Below, one piece after another: positions 1 through 8,244 of a stretch of 64,000 bases of DNA. The DNA comes from Melghiribacillus thermohalophilus (GTDB lineage Bacteria > Bacillota > Bacilli > Bacillales > Alkalibacillaceae): contig NZ_SMAN01000010.1 in assembly GCF_004342905.1 (NCBI RefSeq), positions 30,025 to 94,024 on the forward strand, given 5' to 3'. Under the pieces are notes generated by a model. It made no database searches and was not told the origin of the DNA. It saw only the letters and a program-made list of their open reading frames with translations. Numbering within the stretch: the stretch's first letter is position 1; every line of letters starts with the position of its first letter. A program made the position numbers and the translations under genes.

Positions 1-1
1 A

Positions 2-1273
2 ACTCCAGACCGTCAGCATATCGTTCGTCCCGGGGAAACCCTCTGGCAGATTGCCCGGCAATATGGCGTAACCGTAAACACGATCGTGCAGGCAAACCAG
101 ATGTCGGACCCTTCCATTATTTATCCGGGAACCCCGCTAATCATTCCTCCCAGGATCCATGAGGTTCAGCCTGGAGAAACGTTATGGCAGATTGCCCGGC
201 GTTATGGAACAACTACCCGGTCGATCATCAATGAAAACCGGATTCAGAATCCAGACCTCATTTATCCAGGTACACGTCTGATCATTCCTTTTCCAAATCC
301 CGCCATTGATGTCAATGGTTATCTCATCAATATGGGGAATGAAGGAGCTCAAATCATTCGACAGAGAGGAGAGTATTTAACCTATTCTTCGCCATTTGCC
401 TACATTATTCAGGCAGATGGAGGACTCACCTCCATCAACGACAACCCCATGATTCTGGCTTCCTATAATCAACAGGTTGTCCCCATGATGTCCATCACCA
501 ACTTTACGTACCGGGATCCAGGTTCGCAGCTGGCCAGTACGATACTGGCAAGTCCGGAACTTCAGGAACGTCTGCTTACCAACATGATCCGCGTGATGAG
601 GGAAAAGGGGTATCTCGGCTTAAATATTGATTTTGAAAATGTGTATCCCCGGGACCGGGAGCGGTACAATCAATTTTTGCAGCGTGCGGTTGACCGCCTC
701 CATCCGGAAGGGTATTTTGTTTCCACTGCACTCGCTCCAAAAACCCGTCCGGATCAGCCTGGCCTCCTGTATGAAGCACATGATTATGCCGCCCATGGAA
801 GGATGGCTGATTTTGTGATCTTGATGACCTACGAATGGGGATATCGGCTGGGGCCGCCACGTGCCATTTCGCCCCTTGATCAGATACGGAGGGTTATTGA
901 TTTTGCTGTATCCGTCATGCCAGCTGACAAGATTTTTATGGGCTTTCAGCTGTATGCCCGCGACTGGCTCCTCCCCCATGTTCAAGGTCAGGAAGCGGAA
1001 ACGTTTGATATGCAGGAAGCCGTCCGGCGGGCTGTTCGATATGGTGCTGAGATCCAATACGATACAACCGCTCAGTCCCCGTTTTTCCGTTACACCGATG
1101 AACAGGGGCGTGCCCATGAGGTATGGTTTGAAGATGCAAGAAGTGCACAGGCCAAATTTGATCTGGTCAAGGAGTATGGCTTGAGGGGAATCAGCTACTG
1201 GGTTCTTGGCTATCCGTTCCCGCAAAACTGGGCTTTATTGCAAGACAATTTTCAGATTCGAAAACGGGTATAA
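2..1273 (+). CDS. LysM-GH18 spore peptidoglycan glycosidase (YaaH/SleL type), 5' partial
   Basis: The frame is open from the first bases of the window, so the true start lies upstream; an internal ATG at 86 falls inside the first LysM domain and is not the start. Visible product is about 423 residues: LysM 1 (roughly residues 6-49, with RPGETLWQIARQYG), LysM 2 (about 53-97, with QPGETLWQIARRYG), then a GH18 chitinase-like barrel. The catalytic strand reads GLNIDFENV, the D-x-E arrangement of this family. Known YaaH/SleL proteins are spore-associated N-acetylglucosaminidases that cut cortex peptidoglycan during germination; LysM modules bind the glycan. Two LysM plus GH18 at about 430 residues fits YaaH or YdhD equally, so no symbol is given. 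This is the best evidence that the host makes endospores. Confidence 0.88.
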   Translation, partial: TPDRQHIVRPGETLWQIARQYGVTVNTIVQANQMSDPSIIYPGTPLIIPPRIHEVQPGETLWQIARRYGTTTRSIINENRIQNPDLIYPGTRLIIPFPNPAIDVNGYLINMGNEGAQIIRQRGEYLTYSSPFAYIIQADGGLTSINDNPMILASYNQQVVPMMSITNFTYRDPGSQLASTILASPELQERLLTNMIRVMREKGYLGLNIDFENVYPRDRERYNQFLQRAVDRLHPEGYFVSTALAPKTRPDQPGLLYEAHDYAAHGRMADFVILMTYEWGYRLGPPRAISPLDQIRRVIDFAVSVMPADKIFMGFQLYARDWLLPHVQGQEAETFDMQEAVRRAVRYGAEIQYDTTAQSPFFRYTDEQGRAHEVWFEDARSAQAKFDLVKEYGLRGISYWVLGYPFPQNWALLQDNFQIRKRV

Positions 1274-1598
1274 AGAGCATGTTACATTTACTGCTTCATT
1301 TCGGTGGAATGATCAAGAACTCTCAATTCTGAACGTGGCAGTTCAGGCGATTTCAGCAGGAATACTGCCGAAGAAGATGGGAAAAACGGCTGAGTCCCTT
1401 GAAAACCACAAGGAACCAAACCTTCCATATGCATTTACTGAAATCAACCATAGTCTTCGGACTTTAAACAGGATTCTCCATTCATCTGCTGTCATTCTCA
1501 TCATTTTAATGTCTGTGAAACCTTTTTAAAGAGGAAGTTTTCGAATTTGCCAAAAAAGGAATACGTGAAGTAGAAACTATTTTGAGAGGGAGGTAACC
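1274..1598. other. Intergenic, no recognisable gene
   Basis: About 325 bases between the LysM glycosidase and the thioredoxin-like gene. An open frame runs through it on the plus strand, overlapping the end of the glycosidase, but it has no ribosome site and no recognisable protein pattern. The last bases before 1599 carry GAGAGGGAGG, the ribosome site of the next gene. Confidence 0.5.
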
Positions 1599-2378
1599 AT
1601 GTTACGGAAAACGATACCGGATGTTCAGCTGCCCGATCTAAATGGAAATCAGGTTTCCATACGGGATTTCCGGGGCAAAAAGACGCTGATTTTTATGTGG
1701 GCCAGCTGGTGACGCTGCCGGAATCATCTGCCTGGATGGCAGAAATTTTATGAGAAGTATAAGGATAAAAATTTTCAGATTCTGTCAGTATCAGTGGATG
1801 TTCAGGGCCCTGAAGCAGCAAGACCTTACGCGGAAGACAGACCTTTTATAACGGTTGTGGATGCTGAAAATCAATTAGCGAACTTCTTTGGATTTAAAAT
1901 TGTTCCCAATGGAATTTTTATTGACGAGGAAGGCAACATTCGAATGATCCAGCAGGGATTGTATGTTTCCAATGAAGAACATACGGATGCCGTCAAACAG
2001 CTTATAACTGAAGAAGCAGAGACAGTGGAACTGGATGATGCGTATTACAAGCCAGCCCGGCAGATCAGTGATTTAGAAAAGCAGCTGGCACAGACAAAAT
2101 TTAAGCTGGGTATGGAATATGTGCATAACGGAAAAAAAGATCAAGCTTTAAAGGAATTCGATGAGGCACTGCTGCTCGATCCGGATAATTTTTTAATTCG
2201 AAAACAGCGCTGGTATATTCGTTATCCGGAAAAATTTTCTCCTGCAATCGATATCGAGTGGCAGCAAAAACAGCTGGAAAAGGAACGAGCGGAAGAAGCG
2301 AAGAAACAGGGGGATATGATTTGCGGTCCGGAAGGCTGTGTGATACCAGGAACGGACCCGAATCAGACAAAAGAGTAA
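1599..2378 (+). CDS. Thioredoxin-like/TlpA-type redoxin with C-terminal TPR; predicted selenoprotein (TGA 1710-1712 = Sec38)
   Basis: Start ATG 1599 has GGGAGG seven bases upstream. The frame gives MLRKTIPDVQLPDLNG, a TlpA/AhpC-like redoxin opening, runs to FMWASW, meets TGA at codon 38, and continues as RCRNHLPGWQKFYEKY with normal redoxin sequence (SVSVDVQGP, VPNGIFIDEEGN). Residues about 160-210 form a TPR-like pair of helices, and the tail has CGPEGC. The TGA stands where this fold has its nucleophilic Cys (motif U-R-C). Total 259 residues if TGA is read as selenocysteine. A hairpin fitting a bacterial SECIS follows directly. Selenocysteine machinery is not in the window, so a nonsense mutation (TGC to TGA) remains possible, but the rest of the frame is intact. 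Likely a thiol-disulfide or peroxide reductase; substrate unknown. Confidence 0.75.
1713..1742 (+). promoter_or_regulatory. Candidate bacterial SECIS hairpin after in-frame TGA
   Basis: Immediately after TGA 1710-1712. Upper stem CATC (1725-1728) pairs with GATG (1735-1738) around the six-base loop TGCCTG, whose second base is G. The apical loop begins 16 bases after the TGA. An alternative longer closing stem is CTGCC (1715-1719) with GGCAG (1738-1742). Published bacterial SECIS models ask for a short upper stem, a small loop with G among its first two bases and 16-37 bases from UGA to loop; this fits. Found by eye, without energy calculation. Confidence 0.5.
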
Positions 2379-2393
2379 AGTAGGACAGCTATC

Positions 2394-2425
2394 ATCAGGG
2401 GGCAGATGTCCCTCTGATTTTTTTG
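2394..2425 (+). terminator. Rho-independent terminator of redoxin gene
   Basis: ATCAGGGGG (2394-2402) pairs with TCCCTCTGAT (2409-2418), followed by a run of T. It closes the preceding gene and insulates it from the Fur-controlled operon. Confidence 0.85.
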
Positions 2426-2482
2426 TCATGAAGAAAATAAATCAGAAAACGTTTCCCGGTTGTAATATATAATCTCCTTAAA

Positions 2483-2497
2483 TGAGAATCATTTTCA
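2483..2497. promoter_or_regulatory. Fur box 1
   Basis: TGAGAATCATTTTCA is a 7-1-7 inverted repeat that closely follows the Bacillus Fur consensus (TGATAATNATTATCA). It lies about 90 bases upstream of the siderophore-binding lipoprotein start. Confidence 0.8.
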
Positions 2498-2542
2498 AAA
2501 AAAGATAGACAGATGCAATCATTTTGTGATAACATTTTTAAA

Positions 2543-2563
2543 TGAAAATGATAATGATTCTCA
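2543..2563. promoter_or_regulatory. Fur box 2 (extended)
   Basis: This extended Fur-type sequence holds overlapping 7-1-7 arrangements: it begins TGAAAATGATAATG and ends GATTCTCA. It sits 23-43 bases before the ATG at 2586, where bound Fur would block transcription or early elongation. Two sites in tandem suggest tight iron repression. Confidence 0.82.
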
Positions 2564-2585
2564 ATGTCAACCGGGAGGGGTATAT

Positions 2586-3593
2586 ATGAATAGAAAGAAA
2601 GGCCTTATATTTTGGAGTATCATTAGTCTATTATTCCTTCTGCTGCTGTCAGCCTGTGCCGGCGAAACAAACGGCGAAAATGAAACAGCAGATTCCAGCG
2701 AAAAAACATCGGATTCCAATTCTGATGGTGATTCTGCATCAGATGATGAAACTAGAGTTATTGAAACAGTCAAAGGGGAAGTGGAGGTTCCGGCGAATCC
2801 GAAACGTATCGTGACGGATCTATATCTCGCCGATTTTCTCGCACTTGGGGTTAAACCAGTCGGAGCCAATGAATGGTCTCTTCGCAATCCATTTATTGAG
2901 GACCAGATTGATGGGATTGAAGATATAGGTGCACCGATCTCCGTTGAAAAAGTTTTGCAGCTTCAGCCCGATCTAATTGTTGTGCAATCAGATGAAAACT
3001 ATGAAAAATTAAATCAAATTGCACCGACAATTGTGATTCCTTACGCTTCTGAAGGAGATTTTTACGGAGAGCTCCGAAAAATCGCTGAAATTATCGGCAA
3101 AGAACAGGAAGCAGAAGACTGGATTGCTTCGTTTGAAGAAAAGGCAGCCGCTGAACGGGAAAAAATAAAACCTTTTATTGAAGAAGGCGAAACTTTTGGA
3201 ATCTATGAAATTGCGGATGAAAAAATTTATATTTTCGGGGATAACTGGGGCCGGGGAGGTCATGTGCTTTACCGGGCATTACAGTTAGATCCGCCAGCAC
3301 TAATGCAGGAGCTAATCGGAGAGGGCACTCAGTATAAAGAACTTTCTCTTGAAGCATTGCCTGGATACGCAGCGGATCACATGTTTATTACCACTTATAA
3401 TTCTCAGGCCCAGGGTCCAGATGAAGAACTATTTGAAAAAATGAAATCTAGTGCGGTCTGGAGCAATTTGGATGCCATTAAGAACAATCAGGTATATCTC
3501 ATGAACTTCCTTCACATGTATTATGCTGACCCATATTCATTAGAAGCTCAGCTTGAGCTGATGGTGGAAAAAATCACGGGCAGCCAGGAGTGA
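2586..3593 (+). CDS. Ferric-siderophore ABC transporter substrate-binding lipoprotein
   Basis: Start ATG 2586 is chosen because GGGAGGGG stands just upstream and the product then opens with a signal peptide (MNRKKG, hydrophobic stretch) ending in the lipobox LLSAC. An upstream in-frame start at 2526 would lie inside the Fur-box region. After an acidic Ser/Asp-rich linker (about 25-55) comes a class III binding protein fold (FhuD/FeuA/YfiY type): TVKGEVEVPANPKRIV, VEKVLQLQPDLIV and the characteristic long central helix region. It should capture a ferric siderophore outside the membrane and deliver it to the two FecCD permeases encoded downstream. Siderophore type cannot be told from sequence alone. 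First gene of a five-gene iron operon. Confidence 0.92.
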   Translation: MNRKKGLIFWSIISLLFLLLLSACAGETNGENETADSSEKTSDSNSDGDSASDDETRVIETVKGEVEVPANPKRIVTDLYLADFLALGVKPVGANEWSLRNPFIEDQIDGIEDIGAPISVEKVLQLQPDLIVVQSDENYEKLNQIAPTIVIPYASEGDFYGELRKIAEIIGKEQEAEDWIASFEEKAAAEREKIKPFIEEGETFGIYEIADEKIYIFGDNWGRGGHVLYRALQLDPPALMQELIGEGTQYKELSLEALPGYAADHMFITTYNSQAQGPDEELFEKMKSSAVWSNLDAIKNNQVYLMNFLHMYYADPYSLEAQLELMVEKITGSQE

Positions 3594-3636
3594 TCAGGTG
3601 GCTATAGGTAATCCCATTTAAGCTGGAGGCGATGGC

Positions 3637-4455
3637 ATGCATAGTTTACAGGGACAAAACGTAACCGTTTCCTACGGTACGTCAACGATTATCGACCAGC
3701 TCAATATTGACATTCCCAGGGGGAAGATTACGACCATTATTGGTCCGAACGGGTGCGGTAAATCCACACTCCTAAAATCTATGGCCCGCATTATGAAGCC
3801 AGATGGAGGAACGATTTATTTAAATGGAAAAGAGATCTTAAAACAATCTACAAAGGAAATTGCCAAACAAATGGCCATTCTTCCTCAGACACCTTCTGCT
3901 CCCGGCGGATTAACCGTCTACGAACTCGTTTCGTATGGGCGTTTTCCCTACCAGAAAGGTTTTGGGAAATTAACAGCCAGGGATCGGGAAATGATTGATT
4001 GGGCCCTTGAAATTACCGGGACCATTCAATTCAAGCATCGTTCGGTCGATGCACTTTCCGGCGGTCAGAGGCAGCGGGTCTGGATTGCCATGGCACTCGC
4101 CCAGGAAACCGAATTGATTTTACTGGATGAGCCTACAACTTATTTGGATCTTGCACATCAGCTCGAAATTCTGGAAATCCTGTACTCGTTAAATCGCAGG
4201 GAACATCGTACCATTGTCATGGTTATACATGATTTAAACCATGCTTCCCGATTTGCTGATTACATTATTGCCATGCGTAATGGCAAAATATTGACCAGCG
4301 GTAATCCCAATGAAGTGATGACAAAAGAACATTTAAGGGAAGTATTTCACATTGATGCTGAAATTGTTCAAGATCCCCGTTTAAACAAACCGATTTGTTT
4401 AACGTATGACCTGATCAATCAGGATGAACAAAAACGAATTAAGCTTGGAGTGTAA
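3637..4455 (+). CDS. Ferric-siderophore ABC transporter ATP-binding protein (FecE/YusV type)
   Basis: ATG 3637 follows GCTGGAGGCGATGGC, a good ribosome site. The 272-residue protein has Walker A GPNGCGKST, Q-loop region LPQTPSAPGG, ABC signature LSGGQRQRVW, Walker B LILLDEPTTYLD and the switch His in VIHDLNHASRF. The order and spacing are those of FecE/FhuC-type ATPases, which energise FecCD permeases. It lies 43 bases after the binding lipoprotein, in the same orientation and under the same Fur control. Confidence 0.95.
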   Translation: MHSLQGQNVTVSYGTSTIIDQLNIDIPRGKITTIIGPNGCGKSTLLKSMARIMKPDGGTIYLNGKEILKQSTKEIAKQMAILPQTPSAPGGLTVYELVSYGRFPYQKGFGKLTARDREMIDWALEITGTIQFKHRSVDALSGGQRQRVWIAMALAQETELILLDEPTTYLDLAHQLEILEILYSLNRREHRTIVMVIHDLNHASRFADYIIAMRNGKILTSGNPNEVMTKEHLREVFHIDAEIVQDPRLNKPICLTYDLINQDEQKRIKLGV

Positions 4456-4459
4456 GGTT

Positions 4460-5095
4460 ATGATGTCTGAACTTGAATCGATTATCACTTCCCGCCGTAC
4501 CATTCGAATTCCGAAAAGCGATCCAATCGACCTTGAACGGGTGTATGACATTTTAAAAAAGGCTTCATTTGCTCCTTACCACAGCAAAGTTGAGCCCTGG
4601 TCAGTAACCATTGCATCAACGCTGGAAGAACATCAATATTTTTTGAAATGTGTATTTGAAAGCTATGAACGCAACCAGATTCTTGCAGATTATTCTGATG
4701 AAAAGGTCAAAAAAATCAAGGAAGCCTATGAGAAAGTCATGCTCCATACACCTGTCAGCCTTATTGTGGCTACAGATGTTTTTCAAGATGAAAAAAAAGA
4801 TCTGGAGTCCATTTGTGCTACATCAACGTTTATTCAAAATATCCAGCTGCTGGCCTGGCAGAAACAAATTGGTGCGGTGTGGCGTACCAATCCTTATATT
4901 CTGGATGATCAATTCAGGGACGCTTTTGGTATAGCTGCATCGAAGCGGATTATAGGTACGGTTCACTTAGGCTATTTTGACCCGGATGAAGTACCTGAAC
5001 CTAAAAAACGGCGTCCCCTACATGAATGGATAGGAAGAGTGGATGAAACACGGGAATTCAGCACATATGCAGCCAATGACGAAAGGTTCAAGTAA
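4460..5095 (+). CDS. Nitroreductase-family flavoprotein in the siderophore operon
   Basis: Start ATG 4460 is preferred: GGAG precedes it and the product opens MMSELESIITSRRTIR, the usual N-terminus of nitroreductases, in which the R-R-S/T element binds FMN phosphate. An earlier in-frame start at 4424 would overlap the ATPase gene. About 211 residues, with the C-terminal HLGYFDPDEVPEPKKRRPLHEW typical of NfnB-like enzymes (split here as HLGYFD and KKRRPLHEW). FMN- and NAD(P)H-dependent reduction is the family function. Its place between transporter ATPase and permease genes suggests, by inference, a role in reductive iron release from the imported siderophore or in flavin redox under iron starvation. 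Confidence 0.82.
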   Translation: MMSELESIITSRRTIRIPKSDPIDLERVYDILKKASFAPYHSKVEPWSVTIASTLEEHQYFLKCVFESYERNQILADYSDEKVKKIKEAYEKVMLHTPVSLIVATDVFQDEKKDLESICATSTFIQNIQLLAWQKQIGAVWRTNPYILDDQFRDAFGIAASKRIIGTVHLGYFDPDEVPEPKKRRPLHEWIGRVDETREFSTYAANDERFK

Positions 5096-5142
5096 CAGGA
5101 CTGACAGACGCATATGCTGATCCAGTGAAGGAAGGTATTTAT

Positions 5143-6192
5143 ATGAGCATCAAGAAAAGAAAAGATGAACATGGAGAAAACATACAGGTCATTGAAAAGA
5201 AAGCAGGAAAGACTTATTTCTGGTGGTTTCTGATTGGTTTCCTGGTTTTGTCAATATCCGTGTTTCTGTCCATTTCTCTTGGAGTGGCCAGTATTGATCT
5301 TCCTGTCCTATGGGAAAGCCTGTTTTATTTTAATCCCGAATTAACAGAACACCAGATTATCCGGGATGTGCGCATTCCAAGAACGATTGCCAGTGCACTG
5401 ACTGGAGCATTTTTAGCTATTTCAGGCTCGATTATGCAGGGAATGACAAGAAACCCACTCGGAGACCCATCGATTATGGGTGTTACCAGTGGTGCTGCCT
5501 TTGCCATCGCTGTCAGTTTTGCTTTTATTCCTGGTTTATCCACCACATCCTTGATGACTGCCGCATTTTTAGGGGCTTTGCTGGGTGCATCACTGGTCTT
5601 TGGGGCAGGTGCCCTGTCCAGAGGAGGGTTAACCCCTGTTAAACTGGTGTTGGCAGGTGCTGCTGTAAGTGCACTTCTTACATCCCTTTCTACAGCTATC
5701 TCGATTCATTTTGACGTTGCCAAAGAAATGAATTTCTGGTTTGCTGGCAGTTTTTCCAGTGTAAAATGGGTGTACGTATATCCCATGGTGATCATTGGTG
5801 TGATCGCCTTTGCCCTATCGATGATCATTGCCAGATCAATAACCGTGCTGAGTTTAGGGGAAGAAGTGTCTAAGGGGCTAGGACAGCGAACGTTAATCGT
5901 CAAAGTGACCGGAGCCCTGGTTATTCTGGTTATGACAGGGATGTCCGTTGCTGTCGCCGGAGTCATTAGCTTTGTCGGACTGATTGTTCCCCACATCGCC
6001 CGAATGTTAATCGGAGTGGACTACCGGTATATCATTCCCTTTTCCGGTGTCCTCGGTGCGATTTTGTTAGTCGTTGCAGATATTGGGGCGCGTATGGTCA
6101 ATCCACCATTTGAAACGCCGGTTGGAGCCATTACAACTCTCCTTGGTGGTCCCTTTTTCCTATATCTGGCGAGAAGGGAAGGGGGCAAATGA
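5143..6192 (+). CDS. FecCD-family ferric-siderophore permease, first subunit
   Basis: ATG 5143 has AAGGAAGG seven bases upstream; an in-frame GTG at 5125 lacks a site. After a 30-residue cytoplasmic lead come about nine to ten membrane segments. Family marks include IIRDVRIPRTIASALTGAFL, GSIMQGMTRNPLGDPSIMG, ISFVGLIVPHIARMLIG and a C-terminal GAITTLLGGPFFLYL. It should form the heterodimeric channel with the next gene, which it overlaps by four bases (ATGA), a sign of translational coupling. Confidence 0.94.
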   Translation: MSIKKRKDEHGENIQVIEKKAGKTYFWWFLIGFLVLSISVFLSISLGVASIDLPVLWESLFYFNPELTEHQIIRDVRIPRTIASALTGAFLAISGSIMQGMTRNPLGDPSIMGVTSGAAFAIAVSFAFIPGLSTTSLMTAAFLGALLGASLVFGAGALSRGGLTPVKLVLAGAAVSALLTSLSTAISIHFDVAKEMNFWFAGSFSSVKWVYVYPMVIIGVIAFALSMIIARSITVLSLGEEVSKGLGQRTLIVKVTGALVILVMTGMSVAVAGVISFVGLIVPHIARMLIGVDYRYIIPFSGVLGAILLVVADIGARMVNPPFETPVGAITTLLGGPFFLYLARREGGK

Positions 6193-7205
6193 TGCAGAAA
6201 GAAAACCGATTTTCATTTGAAAGCAAGGTCATCGTCCTGATCGTTCTGATCATCGTTACTTTTTTTATTTCCTTAAATTCGGGTGTGATTCGGTTATCAC
6301 TTGCTGAAATGGTTCAAACATTATTGGGCAGGGGGACTGACAATCATCATTTACTATTTTTTGATTTTCGGATGCCCAGGATGATTCTATCCATTTTGGC
6401 AGGTGCGGCACTTGCGGTTTCAGGAGCTGTTTTTCAGACGATTACCCGGAATGAATTAGCTGACCCGGGGATCATTGGCATTAACGCCGGTGCCAGTGTG
6501 GCGATCGTCACCTTTATTTTTTTAACCGGGGGAACCGTTGAGTCACTGAGCCTGACGTCTAAAGTTTTGCTGCCGATCGTTGCCTTTTCAGGAGCTATGC
6601 TCTCAGCTGTACTCATTTATGTTTTTGCCTGGAACCGGGGAGTTTCCCCGCTGAGGTTAGTGCTGGTAGGAGTAGCCCTTAATGCCATTTTGTCTGCATT
6701 GCTCATTGTCATTCAGCTGCAGATGGAAGCCAACAACTTTATGAAAGCACTCGTCTGGCTTTCGGGAAGTATATGGGCTGCGAACTGGGATTATGTTACG
6801 GTAACTGTTCCATCTGTGTTGTTGTTGATTCCATTTGTGATGTGTAAGTCCAGATCACTGAATGTTCTGCATTTAGGTGATGAACTTTCTACTGGGCTGG
6901 GAATGCGCGTGGAAAGGGAGCGGCAGCTGTTGATTATTCTGGCTGTCGCTCTGGCCGGTTCAGCTGTTGCCGTAAGTGGCAATATTACGTTTTTGGGACT
7001 CATTGCCCCGCACATTGCAAGAAAGTTGGTGGGTCCCCAGCATGAACGGTTGATTATGACCAGTGCGCTCATCGGCGCTTTGTTACTCCTTCTTGCTGAC
7101 CTGATTGGCCGAGTCATTATTATGCCGTCTGAGCTTCCTGTTGGTCTTGTAGTCTCCTGCCTGGGGGCACCGTATTTTTTATATTTGCTAATGAAATCAG
7201 AATAA
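6189..7205 (+). CDS. FecCD-family ferric-siderophore permease, second subunit
   Basis: ATG 6189 overlaps the stop of the first permease; a second in-frame ATG at 6192 is possible. 338 residues with the same fold: FDFRMPRMILSILAGAALAV, VFQTITRNELADPGIIG, ITFLGLIAPHIARKLVG, C-terminal VGLVVSCLGAPYFLYLL. Partner of the preceding permease, last gene of the operon, followed by a strong terminator. Confidence 0.94.
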   Translation: MMQKENRFSFESKVIVLIVLIIVTFFISLNSGVIRLSLAEMVQTLLGRGTDNHHLLFFDFRMPRMILSILAGAALAVSGAVFQTITRNELADPGIIGINAGASVAIVTFIFLTGGTVESLSLTSKVLLPIVAFSGAMLSAVLIYVFAWNRGVSPLRLVLVGVALNAILSALLIVIQLQMEANNFMKALVWLSGSIWAANWDYVTVTVPSVLLLIPFVMCKSRSLNVLHLGDELSTGLGMRVERERQLLIILAVALAGSAVAVSGNITFLGLIAPHIARKLVGPQHERLIMTSALIGALLLLLADLIGRVIIMPSELPVGLVVSCLGAPYFLYLLMKSE

Positions 7206-7212
7206 AACAATG

Positions 7213-7247
7213 AAGCCTGCTTCCGTTCTATATGGAGCAGGCTTTTT
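7213..7247 (+). terminator. Terminator of the iron operon
   Basis: AAGCCTGCT pairs with AGCAGGCTT and is followed by a T run, eight bases after the last permease stop. Confidence 0.9.
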
Positions 7248-7338
7248 AGCAGAAACGGATCAGTTAACTCTCACCTGAAAAAGATCATTTCCATCGCCTT
7301 AATTCCCATTCGTTATCCAACACTTGTTCAATGAAATA

Positions 7339-7349
7339 TGGTACAATAG
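7339..7349 (+). promoter_or_regulatory. Extended -10 promoter element
   Basis: TATGGTACAAT looks like an extended sigma-A -10 region about 55 bases upstream of the GTG at 7404. No good -35 box is visible at the usual distance, which is common for extended -10 promoters. Confidence 0.4.
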
Positions 7350-7403
7350 TAAAAATATGGATGGTTAAACGCATGTCTGTTTGGTAAGGGGGACGGAAGT
7401 AAA

Positions 7404-7973
7404 GTGAAACTGAGAGATGAGAAGGATATCATTCAACTTTTTCACCATGATGAATGGATAATAGACATATTAAAAGCTGTTAAGTCTATGAATTTACCAG
7501 ATTGGTGGATTTGTGCTGGCTTCATTCGATCCAAAATTTGGGACAATTTGCATGGATTTAAAGAAAGAACACCAGTCCGCGATATTGATGTAATCTTTTT
7601 TGATGAACAACATGTAAGTGAATCGGAAGAAAAAAAGATTGAAAAGGAGCTGGATAAGATTTGGCCTGGTCTTCCCTGGTCCGTTAAAAATCAAGCCAGA
7701 ATGCACAAGATCAACAAAATTCCTCCTTATGAATCTGCTTTAGATGGTATTTCAAAGTTCCCTGAAACTGTCACGGCCTTAGGCATCAAATTAGATAAAA
7801 GCAATGAAATACAATTAGCCGCTCCATGGGGTGTAAAAGATGTCATCAACATGGAAGTCCGGCCTACCCCCTATTTTAAAGCGTCTAAAAAACTGATGGA
7901 CATTTATCAAAAACGAATTACTGAAAAACAATGGAGTGATATCTGGCCTAAGGTAACAGTTTATGACGATTGA
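7404..7973 (+). CDS. Nucleotidyltransferase family protein (COG3575/DUF925 type)
   Basis: GTG start at 7404 after GGGGGACGGAAG. The 189-residue protein matches a family of nucleotidyltransferase-like proteins: WWICAGFIRSKIWD near residue 33, then PVRDIDVIFFD (the metal-binding D-x-D of a pol beta-like fold) and C-terminal AAPWGVKDVINMEVRPTPYF with a short helix bundle. Members are widespread single genes with no proven substrate. Monocistronic by position. Confidence 0.8.
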   Translation: MKLRDEKDIIQLFHHDEWIIDILKAVKSMNLPDWWICAGFIRSKIWDNLHGFKERTPVRDIDVIFFDEQHVSESEEKKIEKELDKIWPGLPWSVKNQARMHKINKIPPYESALDGISKFPETVTALGIKLDKSNEIQLAAPWGVKDVINMEVRPTPYFKASKKLMDIYQKRITEKQWSDIWPKVTVYDD

Positions 7974-8045
7974 TTAAGAAAGTCAGCTTTGTTTAATTGT
8001 AATGATATAAATATTCATGAATTCCCTTTCCTGTCGTTATAATCC

Positions 8046-8165
8046 TGGAAAACTCATCATGTCACCTGGCAAGTAAAAGTCGATGGGTGGTTTGGTCATC
8101 ATTATACCCGTCATCTTTTCCCTAAGCCAAATGGTCTGTGGCATCTGAAACCAAAAAAGTGCTGA
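8046..8165 (+). pseudogene. Possible coding fragment
   Basis: A stop-bounded stretch that reads like protein in one frame (HHVTWQVKVDGWFGHHY, then TRHLFPKPNGLWHLKPKK) but has no start codon or ribosome site. It may be the tail of a decayed gene. I do not recognise the family. The rest of 7974-8244 holds nothing I can name except the ribosome site of the next gene. Confidence 0.25.
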
Positions 8166-8244
8166 GACCATCATTTACGCTCATACGACTTTGGCAAAAA
8201 GACACAGAAGAGGGAAAATCTAGAATAGAAAAGGAGAATTTTTA

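Noticed and set aside
620..1225. Long minus-strand open frame under the LysM glycosidase
   Set aside because: It is antisense to a clear GH18 gene and has no ribosome site or family pattern.
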